From: Sambucus nigra
Taxonomy: Eukaryota > Streptophyta > Magnoliopsida > Dipsacales > Adoxaceae
Direction: 5' to 3'
DNA length: 64,000 nucleotides
NCBI GenBank assembly: GCA_949130495.1
Contig: OX422208.1
Span: 401,071,885 to 401,135,884 of the forward strand
Shown: positions 34,435 through 45,653 of the stretch, piece by piece
Position numbering within the stretch: position 1 is the first letter of the stretch
How the letters are laid out: each line of letters opens with the position of its first letter
Notes under the pieces: generated by a model
Seen by the model: only the letters and a program-made list of their open reading frames with translations
Databases searched by the model: none
What the model was told of the DNA's origin: nothing
Position numbers and translations under genes: made by a program

Positions 34435-35644
34435 AGTCCTTGGCCTCATTTGCAAGGAGAGCCCAGATTTGATAGAAATCTCTCTAAACGAATCCCAGAA
34501 ACCTCTCTCGAAGGCAGCGTGATTTCAACTTCCAAACCCCTTTTTCACTTCCACTTTTCCTCATCCCTTTCATCAAGCTTGATGAATTAACCACTCTCCA
34601 TCGCCACCCAAGCTCAAGGGCTGCTCCCCAACGTTCAAGCTCAAGCTCAAGGTCTCCAAGAAGGTTCAACTTTCTCAAACTCTCTCCTAAATTCTCTTAA
34701 ATTTGCAATAACTTATTTTCTTACTTAGCACTCTTATTATCTCATCTCACACATCATAAATATACTTTTTATCTAGTATTATTGCACATCTCCTATTTTC
34801 ATATAAATAAAAACCCAAAAACAAGAAAAAGAGGGTTTGTTCATAAATTCCAAGTAGGGATTCTCGCACTTTTTCCACACTCTTCTCACAACTCAAACAC
34901 TTTTTTACACACACACACACACATTCACAAATAAGATATTTCTCCATTTGGATTTATGGGTTAAACCCCACCCATCATTTTACAAGCGAACTACGTGGAC
35001 TTTGATGCCCTTATAGGCTACGTAGGCGTCTCGGGGTAAAACCCGAGGCTCGGGTCCTTTTTCTCACTTTTTCTCTCATTTTCTATCTTCTCTAAATCCA
35101 TTTTTCTTATATTCTATATACTTGCTTTTAGTGACGTATTGCCCCATATGCGTTATCATTCCATTATAATGATCAACGTAGGGGTAATCGCGTAAATTTT
35201 ATTTTTCTAATATTATTCTTATATCTTCCTACGGATGACTCGCTTTATCTTTTCCATGATACAAGTCGAGGATTCCTACCTCCATTCTATATATACACAT
35301 GCACACATATCACGGGGGGGAAATATAAAGGAAAATAGCAAATATCCATGAGAGACCGAGAGGGAGGAATGGGTGTCTAACACATTCCCATTTCGTAACT
35401 AAGCCTCCGAACCCTTTCCGAATCATTTTGGTTTCGCACGCACCAGTATGTCCTTGGAAGCCATCCTTCGGGGTGGCTTCCCCTTTTTCTTTTGTCTGTT
35501 TTGAGTAAAATAGACTGGCGACTCTGAATCTCTCTACATTTTTCACACCTCACAAAATTGACGCCGGCTGAAGCGCTCTCTCTCGAGAGGGGACGCGCGG
35601 GAGCCTCCCTCCATGGATGGGGATCGGGGGATGGCCACCGGGGG

Positions 35645-36638
35645 TATCCTCTCCCTCTTTCGGTTCACTATCACTAAGGGTTGCATTACATGCAGTATAT
35701 TTCTTGCCCTACTTCTTAAGTCTAGTGGGGCACTCTGCTACCCTATGGTCATAACCTTTATAACCAAAACACCTATCCCACTCATACCTCTTATCATTCT
35801 CACTTCAATTTTTTTTATATGTGATCGGCCTTGTTGTTTTTTAATTTCTCAAGTCTTTTGGAATCTTTTTATTTCTTTTGGAACTTAAGAAACTTTTTAA
35901 ACTTCTTTGACAACAAGGATACATCTTCAAAATCGGTGTTGGACTTGTCATCCTCCAAAACTTTTGTTTCCTCCTTCCGGGCTTTCAAAGGGATGCCCTC
36001 TTATTTCTTTGGCCCTTGCCTGGAAAAAAACATGTCAAGATCATAAGTTTGTAGATCACCTACAAGCTCTTCTAGTTTTGTTGAATCAAGTAAACCCAAT
36101 GAGTTCAAAGCGGTAACCTTTGGATCATCACACAATTATCGGGTATTTTCTCTCCCAAGTGAAATGACAAGTTGAAAATATGGGACAATCTATCACAAAA
36201 ATCATCACACGTCTTGCTCTTTAACATCTTAATAGTATCAAATTGGGTATTTTGGTTTTATAGTTTATACACTCTAATCGTGCTAGTTCCCTCATGAGTA
36301 AGTGCAAGGACGTCCCATGCCTCCTTAGACGTCACACTCATCATTATACGATTATACTCTTTCGGTGTGACCGATGAAGAAATAACATTTAAACCTTTGG
36401 AATTGTCTTGTACAAGTCTGTGTTTGGTCTCGGTCCATAACTCAACAGGTTTTAAACGTGTGGCCTCACCCTCTCTCGTGACTGGTCCTGTCCACCTTTT
36501 TTCTACCGCTAACTAAACACGCTCATCTATAGCCTTAAATGCACTCTTCATACGCATCTCCCAATAAGCATAATTCAACCCATCAAAAGTAGGTGTTCTA
36601 AAACCTTCATAAATACCAAAATTCATACCTAAAGACAT
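35645..36638 (-). pseudogene. gag: gag N-terminal part of the minus-strand Sirevirus-like element
   Basis: The start ATG at 36638-36636 lies 34 bp past the primer-binding site and gives MSLGMNFGIYEGFRTPTFDG. A copia gag (UBN2-type) domain follows (YAYWEMRMKSAFKAIDERV; SSSVTPKEYNRIMMSVTSKE, AWDVLALTHEGT; CDRLSHIFNLSFHLGEKIPD). Near 35790-35745 the zinc knuckle reads CFGYKGYDHRVAEC, with the second Cys replaced by Tyr. The frame runs on to LSDSEPKEGEDTP at the solo LTR border. There are stops at several places (for example after IDERV) and one or two frameshifts. The protein would coat element RNA in particles. Confidence 0.8.
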
Positions 36639-36671
36639 GTGTGTTCACTCACATAGTAAAATAGTGTTTTA

Positions 36672-36686
36672 GCTCTGATACCAATT
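36672..36686 (-). promoter_or_regulatory. Primer-binding site (tRNA-Met type) of the minus-strand copia
   Basis: The minus strand reads AATTGGTATCAGAGC directly after the 5' LTR end. TGGTATCAGAGC is the standard copia PBS complementary to initiator tRNA-Met. Confidence 0.9.
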
Positions 36687-37741
36687 TATAAATATACGAC
36701 GGTCCCTCAATTTGTGTCCTTTAGGTGAAAATAATTTTTCTTTTCAAATTTGTTTTCAATTTTATCAAGAACCAATTTTGTGAACCCATTTCAATTAAGC
36801 CAAATTTATCTTCTTAACCCTAAACATCCATCTTGTGTGATTAAGAAAGATAAAGTAAAGAATTCTCACAAAATACGCCAATGTATGAGGAAACCACAGC
36901 AGAAAAAAAATCATAGACGACCCAGACAATCACTATGATACGGATTTACAAATGAAGATTATCGTCTTAATCAATGAATCGATTCCCACAAATATTGATG
37001 CCTCTTATTCTCTATAGCTTCTCCTCTAGTGCAATGCAGGAGTCCATCTACGGTAGGTCCACAACTCACAGGTCCACACGCGCCTCGGTAACCACTGATA
37101 CAACCAGCGACCGTCAATCAGCAAGTATAGAGTCCACCGCACGAAACAAGTTCTTCGAATGATGAAGAGTGAAATTGGGGTGCAAACACAAGATTTCTAT
37201 TACATATGGTATATAGAATCGTATCTTGTAAACATGAAGGCTTTTTTTTATCTTTGGAAACCTTTGGTAAACAAATGCAGAAAATGTATGGGTTCTATGT
37301 AATTTTGTATGTTCTGCACTCCTTTTCTGAAATTTTTTTGCCTAAAATAAAAAACTTTGAGGCGGCGAGTCGTTAGAATGAAATCATCCAGTCGTTAGAA
37401 CCAAATGATCATCTCGTGAGAATAAGAATTCCATGTCATTTGAATGACAATCAGATATCATTTGAACTATTGTTGAAGTCGTTTGAACCATTAAAACTTA
37501 AGGGAAAATTTCATAAGTCTCCAAATAAGAATTATCTCCAAAAATTCATTTTAAAAACATTTTAAAATAGATTTAAATAAAATAACATCCTTAGAAAATA
37601 TTTACTCAGTATCCATAAACCAATATGCATCCGTACCTGAGAGAATCTCGAAAAAACAAATTGAAGACCTGAAACGTGCACCAAAATTGTGGTGTGATTT
37701 CTCTTTAAAACTCTCCTGCTACATCTTCAACATAACATAAT

Positions 37742-39077
37742 TGTCACGACCCCAACCCAATAGTAGTAGGGAATGAGTGTCTTGACATGCCACAAAGGCA
37801 TTCAATGTTATGGAATTAAAATATTTCTTAAAATAAATGCAACAGAAATACATTCACATGGTCATGAATCGTAAACTATTGAAAAAATGGAATTACGTCA
37901 TCAGAGCTTTCTAAAAGGGAACTTCGTATATATTAAAGTATGAACGAATTACAACTTATGCCAAAATTAAAAACTTATTACTAAAGAGCCAAACAAGCTC
38001 TATCTCCTAAAAACAAACATTATATTTAAAATTATAACAAAAGAGCTCCTCAAGATAGATCTTCAACATAGTCCTTCTACACTCCATCCTCCAGTCTAAT
38101 TATTTCCTGAAAAATCGTTATTTATACAACGTCAGCTAAAAGCTGAATAAGATTTAATCTCCCAACGTTCCAAGGTTTTCAGAAAATAGATGCCTATTCA
38201 AGTCAATAGAGAAGGCATATACATATATGGATTGGAACTTGCAGTAAATAGATATATATTTTGAAATGATAGTATATATATCACAATTGGATAGCTCAGA
38301 AGAAGAAGGATGCAACAAATCAAATGTGATATATTTTTCTTTCAATCATATCATTTTAATGGCCAAGTACACTCTACTACCGTATTCTTCTACCGTATTA
38401 TACCCCGATAGTTGAGGGTCAATCGAACTAGTTCGTCACAACGCCTTATTTAGGGCACACCAGCGATAACCCAGCTGGGAAGGTCAGTCAGTAAAGAGGT
38501 CCCTTAGGCCGAATCTTATTTCCAATATTCGATCTCATTTTCAAAACTCTTTCTGATCAGTATGTTTATATGATCAAATATAAACATATCACAAATGAAT
38601 CAATCATCGGTATCACATGATTTTTGAGAATAAAAGCAGTTCACAATATATATAATTTGCATAATATCATATAATCAAAATACATAAGGAATGTCAGAGT
38701 ACTCACTTAAAATAGAGGCTCGAAAATATAGATATTGAGTCTTGGATCACACGTTAATCTAATAAATACAATAAATGTTTAATTATGTATTCTAAATAAA
38801 GCCCAATTCTAAATATTGTGTTTTAATCCTAAAATATATTGCTGAAAAAGGTTACTAAAACCATTTTCTCAATTTTTAATATTCATTCATCGCATTTAAA
38901 GAATTTCAATTCATAGTTCTTCCTAATCAGTCGGTTCCCAGTAGAGATGGAGGGTCACAGGGGCACCACTTAAATACCATCTCAACTAGACAGAATTTCT
39001 CCGGGACTGACTTTGGAATTACTTAAATGAGATTCCATAATACGAGCAATTGCTTACAAAAATCATTTAAAAAAAAA

Positions 39078-39130
<53 letters not shown>

Positions 39131-40000
39131 CAAACAAGTTGACATATTTTGAAAATAAAATCAATTTAGATTGTTTCCAAATTTTAAGTATTGATTAGTA
39201 AAGTCTTTAGTGTATTTTACCAGCATAACTACTAAGTAAAGCTATAAAATACGAAATTAAAACTACAAAAATGAATTATAACATTTAAATAAAATCATAC
39301 CTACGAAATGAATTCTTTCTTCGAAATTATAGAACTCCTTCTTAAGATATTTTCCAAGCTTTATATCACTCTTTCTTACTATAATTCTCAAGGAATTGGT
39401 GTGAGTTTCAAATGAACCCTAAGGCCCTATTTATAGGTTTCCAAAAGTCTTACGGTGTTGACATGTGTCTAGGTGATCAAGAATTACGGTGGCAAGTCAT
39501 CGTTTGGGTGTCGCATTCTGGGGTGGTCTTGTAGCCTAACATCACCAAATGATGACAAGTGTTTTAGCTCTCTCTCCGAAGATGACATGTGTAAGGTGGA
39601 GGTGACCAGCACGTGGTGGAAAGGTAATAAGGGTATAAGGGTCATTTCACACATGAAGGGTATTTTGATAATTTCACACTATATATTTTTAATATTTCTT
39701 AGAGGTCCTTGAAAATATTTTATTTACAAAATGGCCCTTTTTATATTTTTATTTTAGCCCCTAAAGTTTCATAAAATTATATTTTCTATCGCAAAACTTA
39801 TTATATACCTTAAGATATGTCATAAGACTTCGATTTCATCCTATTTACGATTGATTCTTCATATTTAAAAATGGGGTTCGTTATCTTGATAGCCAATAAC
39901 ATCACATATCTAATAATACAACATTTATAAGATAGTAAGTAACACATGAGTGTAAAAACAAACTATATACATATGAGCACATAAAAGTGGGGTCATTACA
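37742..40000 (-). mobile_element. Second Tekay-like solo LTR
   Basis: The + strand starts TGTCACGACCCCAACCC and ends TGGGGTCATTACA. Flanks are ataat (37737-37741) and agaat (40001-40005), a 5-bp duplication with one change. The sister LTR at 22600-22640 lacks it (CAACGTCATAGACCAAATGG), which proves the borders. Minus-strand TATA: CCTATAAATAGG at 39436-39425. The minus-strand end GGGGTCGTGACA is the classic terminus before a tRNA-Met PBS in Tekay/Del elements. It is 2,259 bp with no internal domain. Confidence 0.85.
39079..39127. repeat. (TA)n microsatellite
   Basis: About 24 TA units inside the second solo LTR. Confidence 0.97.
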
Positions 40001-40118
40001 AGAATAGACTAAATGGGAATCGTGACAAGTAAAATCTATTTATGACTTAAAGTGGTTTTTGTCTGAAATAATGCCAATACATACAAATTGACACTATTTC
40101 AAAATTTATCCTTATAAA

Positions 40119-40619
40119 GTCTAATTACCTAAACTAAATTGGTGGCAAAGTCAAAATTTTCTATAAAATTAATACATACAAAATATGATTTTTGATGAAA
40201 ATGGATGTGTTATCATCAAAAGTCTTTAGTTGTTTTCACTCTGCCAAAATCATAATTATGTCTATATATAAAGGTCTGCGTACCCAATTCGAAGGCCATG
40301 CACTTAGAGAGACAATATATTTCCCCGACCAATATATTTCCCCGACCTTTTATGAAAATTCAACTTAATAAAGAAACAAAACAACCTCATGGACGTAGGT
40401 AAGTTATCACACCACATACATCACTCTCTTTATCTTTGTTGTGTTTTTTTGTGGCTATTTATGCATTCTTAAGCTAATTTTATTTTTCATTACTTTTTTA
40501 TACGTGAATTGTTTCTCATACATTTTCTAATTTATAAAGTCTAATATTTTAGATAAGATTTGTACAAATTTAATTAAATTCAGTAAAGTAAAATGAACTG
40601 AGTTAGTACTTGAGATTTT

Positions 40620-40621
<2 letters not shown>
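40119..40621 (+). other. Flanking target of the copia complex, LTR-like
   Basis: Begins with the AAGTC duplication and the second half of the 129-bp tandem unit. TATATATAAAGG (about 40262-40273) is followed by a transcript-like stretch and TCATGGACGTAGGTAAG (40388-40404), a phrase resembling the U5 of some copia LTRs. No ORF. It may be an older copia LTR fragment. Confidence 0.35.
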
Positions 40622-40685
<64 letters not shown>

Positions 40686-40904
40686 CAAAGTGTATTAATT
40701 ATACAATGGATTCTTACTAATCGTAACTTGAAAAATTATAGATACAATTATTGTTCCAAGTTATTATTTTTACTATCAAATAGTAGAAAAAAGTTATTGT
40801 CTGGATCTACTTCTTAAAAGATATTTTTTTTAGTTTAAGACACAATTGAAAGAAGTCTTTATATATATATATGTGTGTGTGTGTGCGTGTGTGTGTGTGT
40901 ATAT
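40622..40904. repeat. Microsatellite-rich spacer
   Basis: (CA)n at 40622-40671 runs into (TA)n to 40685. A (TA)n(TG)n tract lies at 40860-40904, directly at the left border of the Tat-like element. Nothing else recognised. Confidence 0.9.
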
Positions 40905-41972
40905 TGTAGAGACCACATTATAGGACCCCCCCCCCCCAACCCACCCATAAGTATCTCCTTAGGTCCCTAGCACCTCCCCAATTCACTATAAACCTTTGCT
41001 TATACTCTGAATATCGATCTAGAGACCATCGGTCTCTTTCGGCCCCATTTGACTCTAGTAAACTTCATCATCAGAGTGAAAGCTCAATTAATCTTCAAAG
41101 GGGTGTGAATTTCTTTTCCAACGGTCTATCCTGTGCGCGAAACGATATAACAATTTAGACAAACAGACCATTTTACTACCAAAATTCGATTTGGAGTCCA
41201 CCGGGCACTCTCGGGCCCCGATTTGACCCTAATAAACTTCATCGTTAGAGTGAAATCTCAATGAATCCTCTAAGTTCACTAAAACCCCTTTCCAACGGTC
41301 CACCCTGTGCATAAAATGGCATAACCTTTCGGACGAACAATTTGTTTTCCCCCAAAAATTTATTCGGATGCCATCGGGCGCTCCCGAGCTTCGTTTGACC
41401 AAGTTAAACTCTTTATCTCTAATGAGACTAAATGAATCTTCAAAGGAAACTGAATACCCTTTTCAATAGTCTACCCCATGTAAAAATCAGCCTTATGGTA
41501 CAGACGAATGATTCATTTTACTACGAAGGGCCACCGAGCTCTATCGAGCCCCGTTTGACTAAAGTCAACTCTCCAAACCAAGTGAAGCTCTTTGGAACAT
41601 TTAAGTACCTTGAAAAACTTTCCAATGTTCCACCCTTTCATGATTCAGACCTACAGTTCGTATGAACAATCGATTGTTATCCGACGATCTCCTATCCAAA
41701 GGACCGATAGGCGATTTCGAGCCCCGTTTGACCCAAAGTCAACTCCTGGACCAAGGAACAACCTAAGAGACTCTTAAAGGTATCTGAATTATCTTTCTAA
41801 TGGTATGACCCGTGATCGATTTGGACTTATGAATTTTGTTTTACGACTATTTTTTCAAAAAATTTGCATGAGACTGCCAATTGCCAGACCCATTTTCCTG
41901 CCTATCGACAGTGTGTCTTGGGTTAACTGCTGATAGGTAGGGTAAGGGCTATGGCGAGCGAAATTCCCCCTA

Positions 41973-41984
41973 CCTTATATAAGG
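41973..41984 (+). promoter_or_regulatory. TATA box of the Tat-like 5' LTR
   Basis: CCTTATATAAGG, a perfect palindrome. The copia insertion begins 24 bp downstream, close to where transcription should start. Confidence 0.65.
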
Positions 41985-42007
41985 ATAGCATAATCTCACT
42001 TCGAAAG

Positions 42008-43015
42008 TGTAAGGACATGATTTTATAAATGTCCGTTTAGAATCTAGGAAGTTTTCTGTGTGTTCTAGATCACGGTTAGTATGTCTGATACTGCTACATT
42101 CGGCATGGCAACACGTTCATCCATGAAGGCCTCGATCTGAATTATCACGCTCCCACTATATTCATATGTGTGTAGTGCAACATCATCGAGCATTATTCAG
42201 CATGCGTCTTCAACATTCAACATTCTCATTACTCCACTCGCCTTTATGGTAAAATAATTATTTTAGAGTTCTTAATGGTTATATAATTATTTTGGAATTT
42301 TTAGAAAATATTTTTCAAGGTTTCAAAATGTTTTACTTCGTAGAAGGAGTTTTTTTCTAAGTGTAGAGGCGAGATAAAATTTGATGCTGACATCGTTCGA
42401 GTGACAATGAACTATCATTCAGGTGACCTGCAGCTGTCGTGCGAAGTCGTTCAAGCGACTAAGCTTCTCATTTGAGCGACAGGCCTCTATCATTCGAGCG
42501 ACATGTTGCCTCGATTTTTGTATAAATAGAAGTCTTCTGCATACATGTTTCTTAAGCCTTTGAACCTCCGTTTTTTGCAGAACTGCTGCATATTTCAAAC
42601 TTCATTTTTTAAGGCTTTCAATCGTTTCGATTCACAAATATTTCCCAAATACATATGTGAATCCTTCTAAACCCAGGGCTGGTTATTCTACTCATCTGGA
42701 TTATTATTGTAGAGAAGAAAGTTGTTCTCCATTGCTGACTTGGATCTCTTGTGGGATCTCTTGCCGATGACGCTGAATCGACGCCTGCGGGTATTTGTGT
42801 GTCATTGTATTTCTCTACAATTGTAAGTGTTACAAATTATAGTGAAATAAAAAAAAGGTTTTACCCCTTTGGGGGATTTTTCCTCATATTATGATTGCTT
42901 TGCGTGCTTGATTTATTTAATTCGTAAATCATAATTTTGCACTAGTTACAGTGTTTAGGATAAAAATAGGAATTTAACTAAACAAGTTTAATCATTAATT
43001 GCTGGCACACTCTCA
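42008..43015 (+). repeat. 5' LTR of the second copia
   Basis: 1,008 bp, TGTAAGGACATG to GGCACACTCTCA. It has a TATA box TATAAATAG at 42521-42529 and GTCGTTCRAGCGAC-type palindromes at 42390-42505. Confidence 0.9.
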
Positions 43016-43017
43016 AA

Positions 43018-43031
43018 TTGGTATCAGAGCC
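43018..43031 (+). promoter_or_regulatory. Primer-binding site, tRNA-Met type
   Basis: TTGGTATCAGAGCC, two bases after the LTR end. Confidence 0.9.
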
Positions 43032-43134
43032 AATTACACAACTATACCGTGTAATTTTTTTTGGATATCAATTTGGTTCGGAAAATTAATTTTTGAAAAA
43101 GCGCAATTTCAATGAAAACTTGTATAGTCAAGTG

Positions 43135-45170
43135 CCAATTTCTAACGGGACAAATTACGTATATTAAAAAGCTCGTATGAAATCTCACTTAAAGGCCATT
43201 GACGAACGTGTCTGTGTTGTGTGTGAAAGAGGGTGGACTCCTCACATTGTCACCGTTAACGTAACAAACTTAAAAGCTGTGACTGAGTGGACTGAGGAAG
43301 AATTTAAATGGAGTGCTTATAACTCACGTGGTCTTAGTGCAATTTTAGGTGACATCACCCTTGAGGAGTTTCGACATGTTATGATGTGCACTACGTCTAA
43401 AGAAGCATGGGGAGTTTTGCAACCTACCCATGAAGGCACTAATGCAGTCAAAGAATCAAAAGTGCAAAATTTAACTACACAATTTGAGACAATCACCATG
43501 CATGAATTCGAGTGTTTTGATGAATTATATGCATGTTTATCTAATATTGTAAACACTAGTTTCAATCTAAGTGAACACATTCCTGATGCTAGAGTAGTTC
43601 AAAAGATTATGAGATCACTGTCTAAGCATTTTATCCTTAAAGTCACTGTGATAAATTATTTAATAAATTTGAGTCGTCTGAAATTATAAGAATTGGTAGG
43701 CGGCCTCCATACTTATGAAATTGACATGTTTCCTAACACGATAAAATCAACAGATAAAGGGGTAGCACTTAAAGCCTAGACTAGGAAGAGTGAGGGGTCA
43801 GGAAGAAAGATAGGTGAGTCGTCTAAGAGAAGAGAGGAAGAGTTTTCCGATTCGGAGTTTGATTATAGCTTAAACGATTTAGCTTTGCTAGAGAAAAATT
43901 TCAAGAATTTCTCAAATTAAAGAAAAATGGCAATCTCAAAGATAATTTTTTTTTTAGAAAAATAAATTTGAAAAGAAAAATGAGAAAGATAAAAAGGACG
44001 CGCCTAAGAAAGATGAGGAGATATGTTATGAGTGTGATAGTAGAGGTCCTAAGGCATTTGAGTGTCCTAATAGGTTGAAGCGTCAAGGCAAAGGAAAAGC
44101 TACTTTAAATGCCTCCCTTAGTGACGATAGTGAGGTCGAGTCGGTGGATTCTGGAGACGAGTCACCATATTAATGAAACTTCACCGCATTTATGGCTAGT
44201 CTTGTAATTACTGATAGTGCTCCTCACGATGGTGAGGATGCTACTTCACAGGGACACCAAGTTAGTGAGTGCAATGTGAGTAGGGGAGGATGCTGCGAGT
44301 GAGAGCGATAGTGACCTATGACGCACATACGCTAATTTATATGCTGATTTTTTCGAAACTAAAAATCATAACAAAGCGTTGGCTCTTAGGATTGTTGACA
44401 TAGAGAAAGATTTAGGAGAGACAAGAGAGAGAGAGAGTCCTCAATTATCACTACCCTGAAAGAGATACTGTTTGCATTGAGAGAGAGAGAGAGAGATAGT
44501 TAGTTTATGGAGAGAGAGAGACTGTTTGGAGAGAGAGAGTTGTTTAGAGAAAGAGAAAGGGGACTTGACCAAACAAGTGTCTAGTCTGATGAATGAGCTC
44601 CATTCCTCCCTGGACACTCGAAAGAAACTTGAAGCCCTTGTATCCTAACTCACTCATGACCTTAAGAGAACCTGAGAGGTCAAGGTAAAGACAGAGTACA
44701 TATAAAGAAATATGATCCTTAACCCTGCTTTAGGGTTTGGTGAAAGACAGTGAATAGGTTTTGATGATGCTTCAACATCTTATGTGACATCGAAACCAAT
44801 TCTTGAGTTTGCTACAAATCCATATGTCCATCAACCAAAACCCCTAAAAAGAATTTGTCCAAGAAAAGAAAACTAAGTTCGGCCTAAGACTGTGTATTTT
44901 TGTACTTTTTGCAAAAGAAAAGGTCACCTTCGGGAGTTTTTCTAAAGTTTGGGTTGGACACAACGTAATTTTGCTACGCCACATGCCACTAGAGATTTTT
45001 TGAGTCTTAGAGAGAAAGTTGAGTTTCTAGTCACCACATCTCAGAGTTTAATGGAAGAGTTCCAACAGATTTCTATGCCGTCAGCGAACACTTCTAAAAT
45101 CCTGACTAAAGTCAACAATGACAAGGGCAAACAGAAGGTTAAAACATCTTAGGTACCTAAGCATGATGTA
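43135..45170 (+). pseudogene. gag: gag of the second copia
   Basis: The open part 43177-43689 starts MKSHLKAIDERVCVVCERGW, preceded by NGTNYVY then a stop where Trp is usual. This is the UBN2-type gag of copia elements (TSKEAWGVLQPTHEGT; SKVQNLTTQFETITMHEFEC). A zinc knuckle CYECDSRGPKAFEC (44024-44065) has Pro where the metal-binding His belongs. Next come an acidic stretch, a GA-rich low-complexity zone (44410-44560) that disrupts the coiled coil, and a second knuckle CTFCKRKGHLREFF (about 44909-44943), where Phe replaces the last Cys. There are multiple frameshifts. Gag would package element RNA. Confidence 0.85.
44410..44560. repeat. GA-rich imperfect repeats in copia gag
   Basis: Several GAGAGAGAGA runs separated by CTGTTTG-type spacers (ACTGTTTGCATTGAGAG, GACTGTTTGGAGAG, GTTGTTTAGAG), suggesting local tandem expansion. 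Confidence 0.8.
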
Positions 45171-45179
45171 AAAGCCCTT

Positions 45180-45653
45180 ATTGTTCATGTTTCTCTTAAA
45201 GCACATAATACCTCTTAGTGGTACTTTGATAATGGGTGCTCCAGACACATGGCTGATGACGTTTCATTTTTTACCTACCTAGAGAATTGTAAGGAAGGTA
45301 AAGTCTTGTTTGGATGTGGGAGAAAGTCTAGCATAATAGGATGAGGTACAGTAGAGATACCAGGATTTCCTAAGCTAGAGGATGTTTTGTACATCAAAGG
45401 TTTGAAAGCGAATCTTCTCAGCATTAGCTAGTTGTGTAAAGTTGACTTTATAGTAAAGTTTGACCGGAACGATTATAATATTTATGATCAAGCTGGTAAA
45501 CTTCTATTGCAAGGGGTGAGGATTGAAGATAATTGTTATGGGATTGTTCCCAAGTCCTCGTTTGTGTGCAATAGCACCACAATCATTCCTATAGATCTGT
45601 GGCAACAACATCTAGGTCATGTGAATTTTAGAGATTTGGAGAGATTGGTTTAA
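45180..45653 (+). pseudogene. Copia protease and pre-integrase domain
   Basis: The protease motif reads WYFDNGCSRHMADD (45219-45260); the family has D-S-G-C-S-x-H-M. Asp is kept (45228-45230) but the next residue is Asn. FPKLEDVLYIKGLKANLLSI follows, then a stop and the gag-pre-integrase block (45432-45653) with DLWQQHLGHVNFRDLERL. The protease processes gag-pol. Stops at 45217, 45343 and 45431 interrupt it. Confidence 0.82.

Larger units (their letters stand above)
33552..35639 (+). mobile_element. Solo LTR of the Tat/Ogre-like family inserted in copia gag
   Basis: It starts TGTAGACACC and ends GGATGGCCACC. The flanking duplication is GGGGG (33547-33551, 35640-35644). It matches the 5' LTR at 40905-51900 and the LTR start at 63405. 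Its terminal CC corresponds to CA in the 5' LTR copy (51899-51900), so I take it as a mutated CA. Parts: U3 with four ~165-bp subrepeats (33674-34310), TATA box CCTATAAAAGG (34424-34434), then a long R/U5 with the words GCCCTTATAGGCTACGTAGG (about 35008-35027) and CTGGCGACTCTG. Removing it with one duplication makes the gag frame continuous on the minus strand. Confidence 0.85.
21578..40118 (-). mobile_element. Sirevirus-like Ty1/copia element without pol, split by three later insertions
   Basis: Two LTR copies (21578-22734 and 36687-40118 minus an insert) bound the element. The flanking 5 bp are identical: AAGTC at 21573-21577 and at 40119-40123. The LTR starts TGTAAGGATAAG on the minus strand and ends TTTACA (mutated to TTTATA at 36687). 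A primer-binding site for tRNA-Met lies at 36672-36686, gag at 36638-32650 and a long AT-rich 3' region at 24788-22735 that holds a Sirevirus-type A5G5 PPT. Subtracting the CACTA element and two solo LTRs with their duplications leaves about 6.36 kb. No protease, integrase, RT or RNase H is present. Confidence 0.85.
36687..40118 (-). repeat. 5' LTR of the minus-strand Sirevirus-like element, with insert
   Basis: The LTR parts are 36687-37741 and 40006-40118. Between them is the second Tekay-like solo LTR plus one copy of its 5-bp duplication. It is collinear with 21578-22734. The outer base pair CA is mutated (TCCTTATA for TCCTTACA at 40111-40118). Confidence 0.88.
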
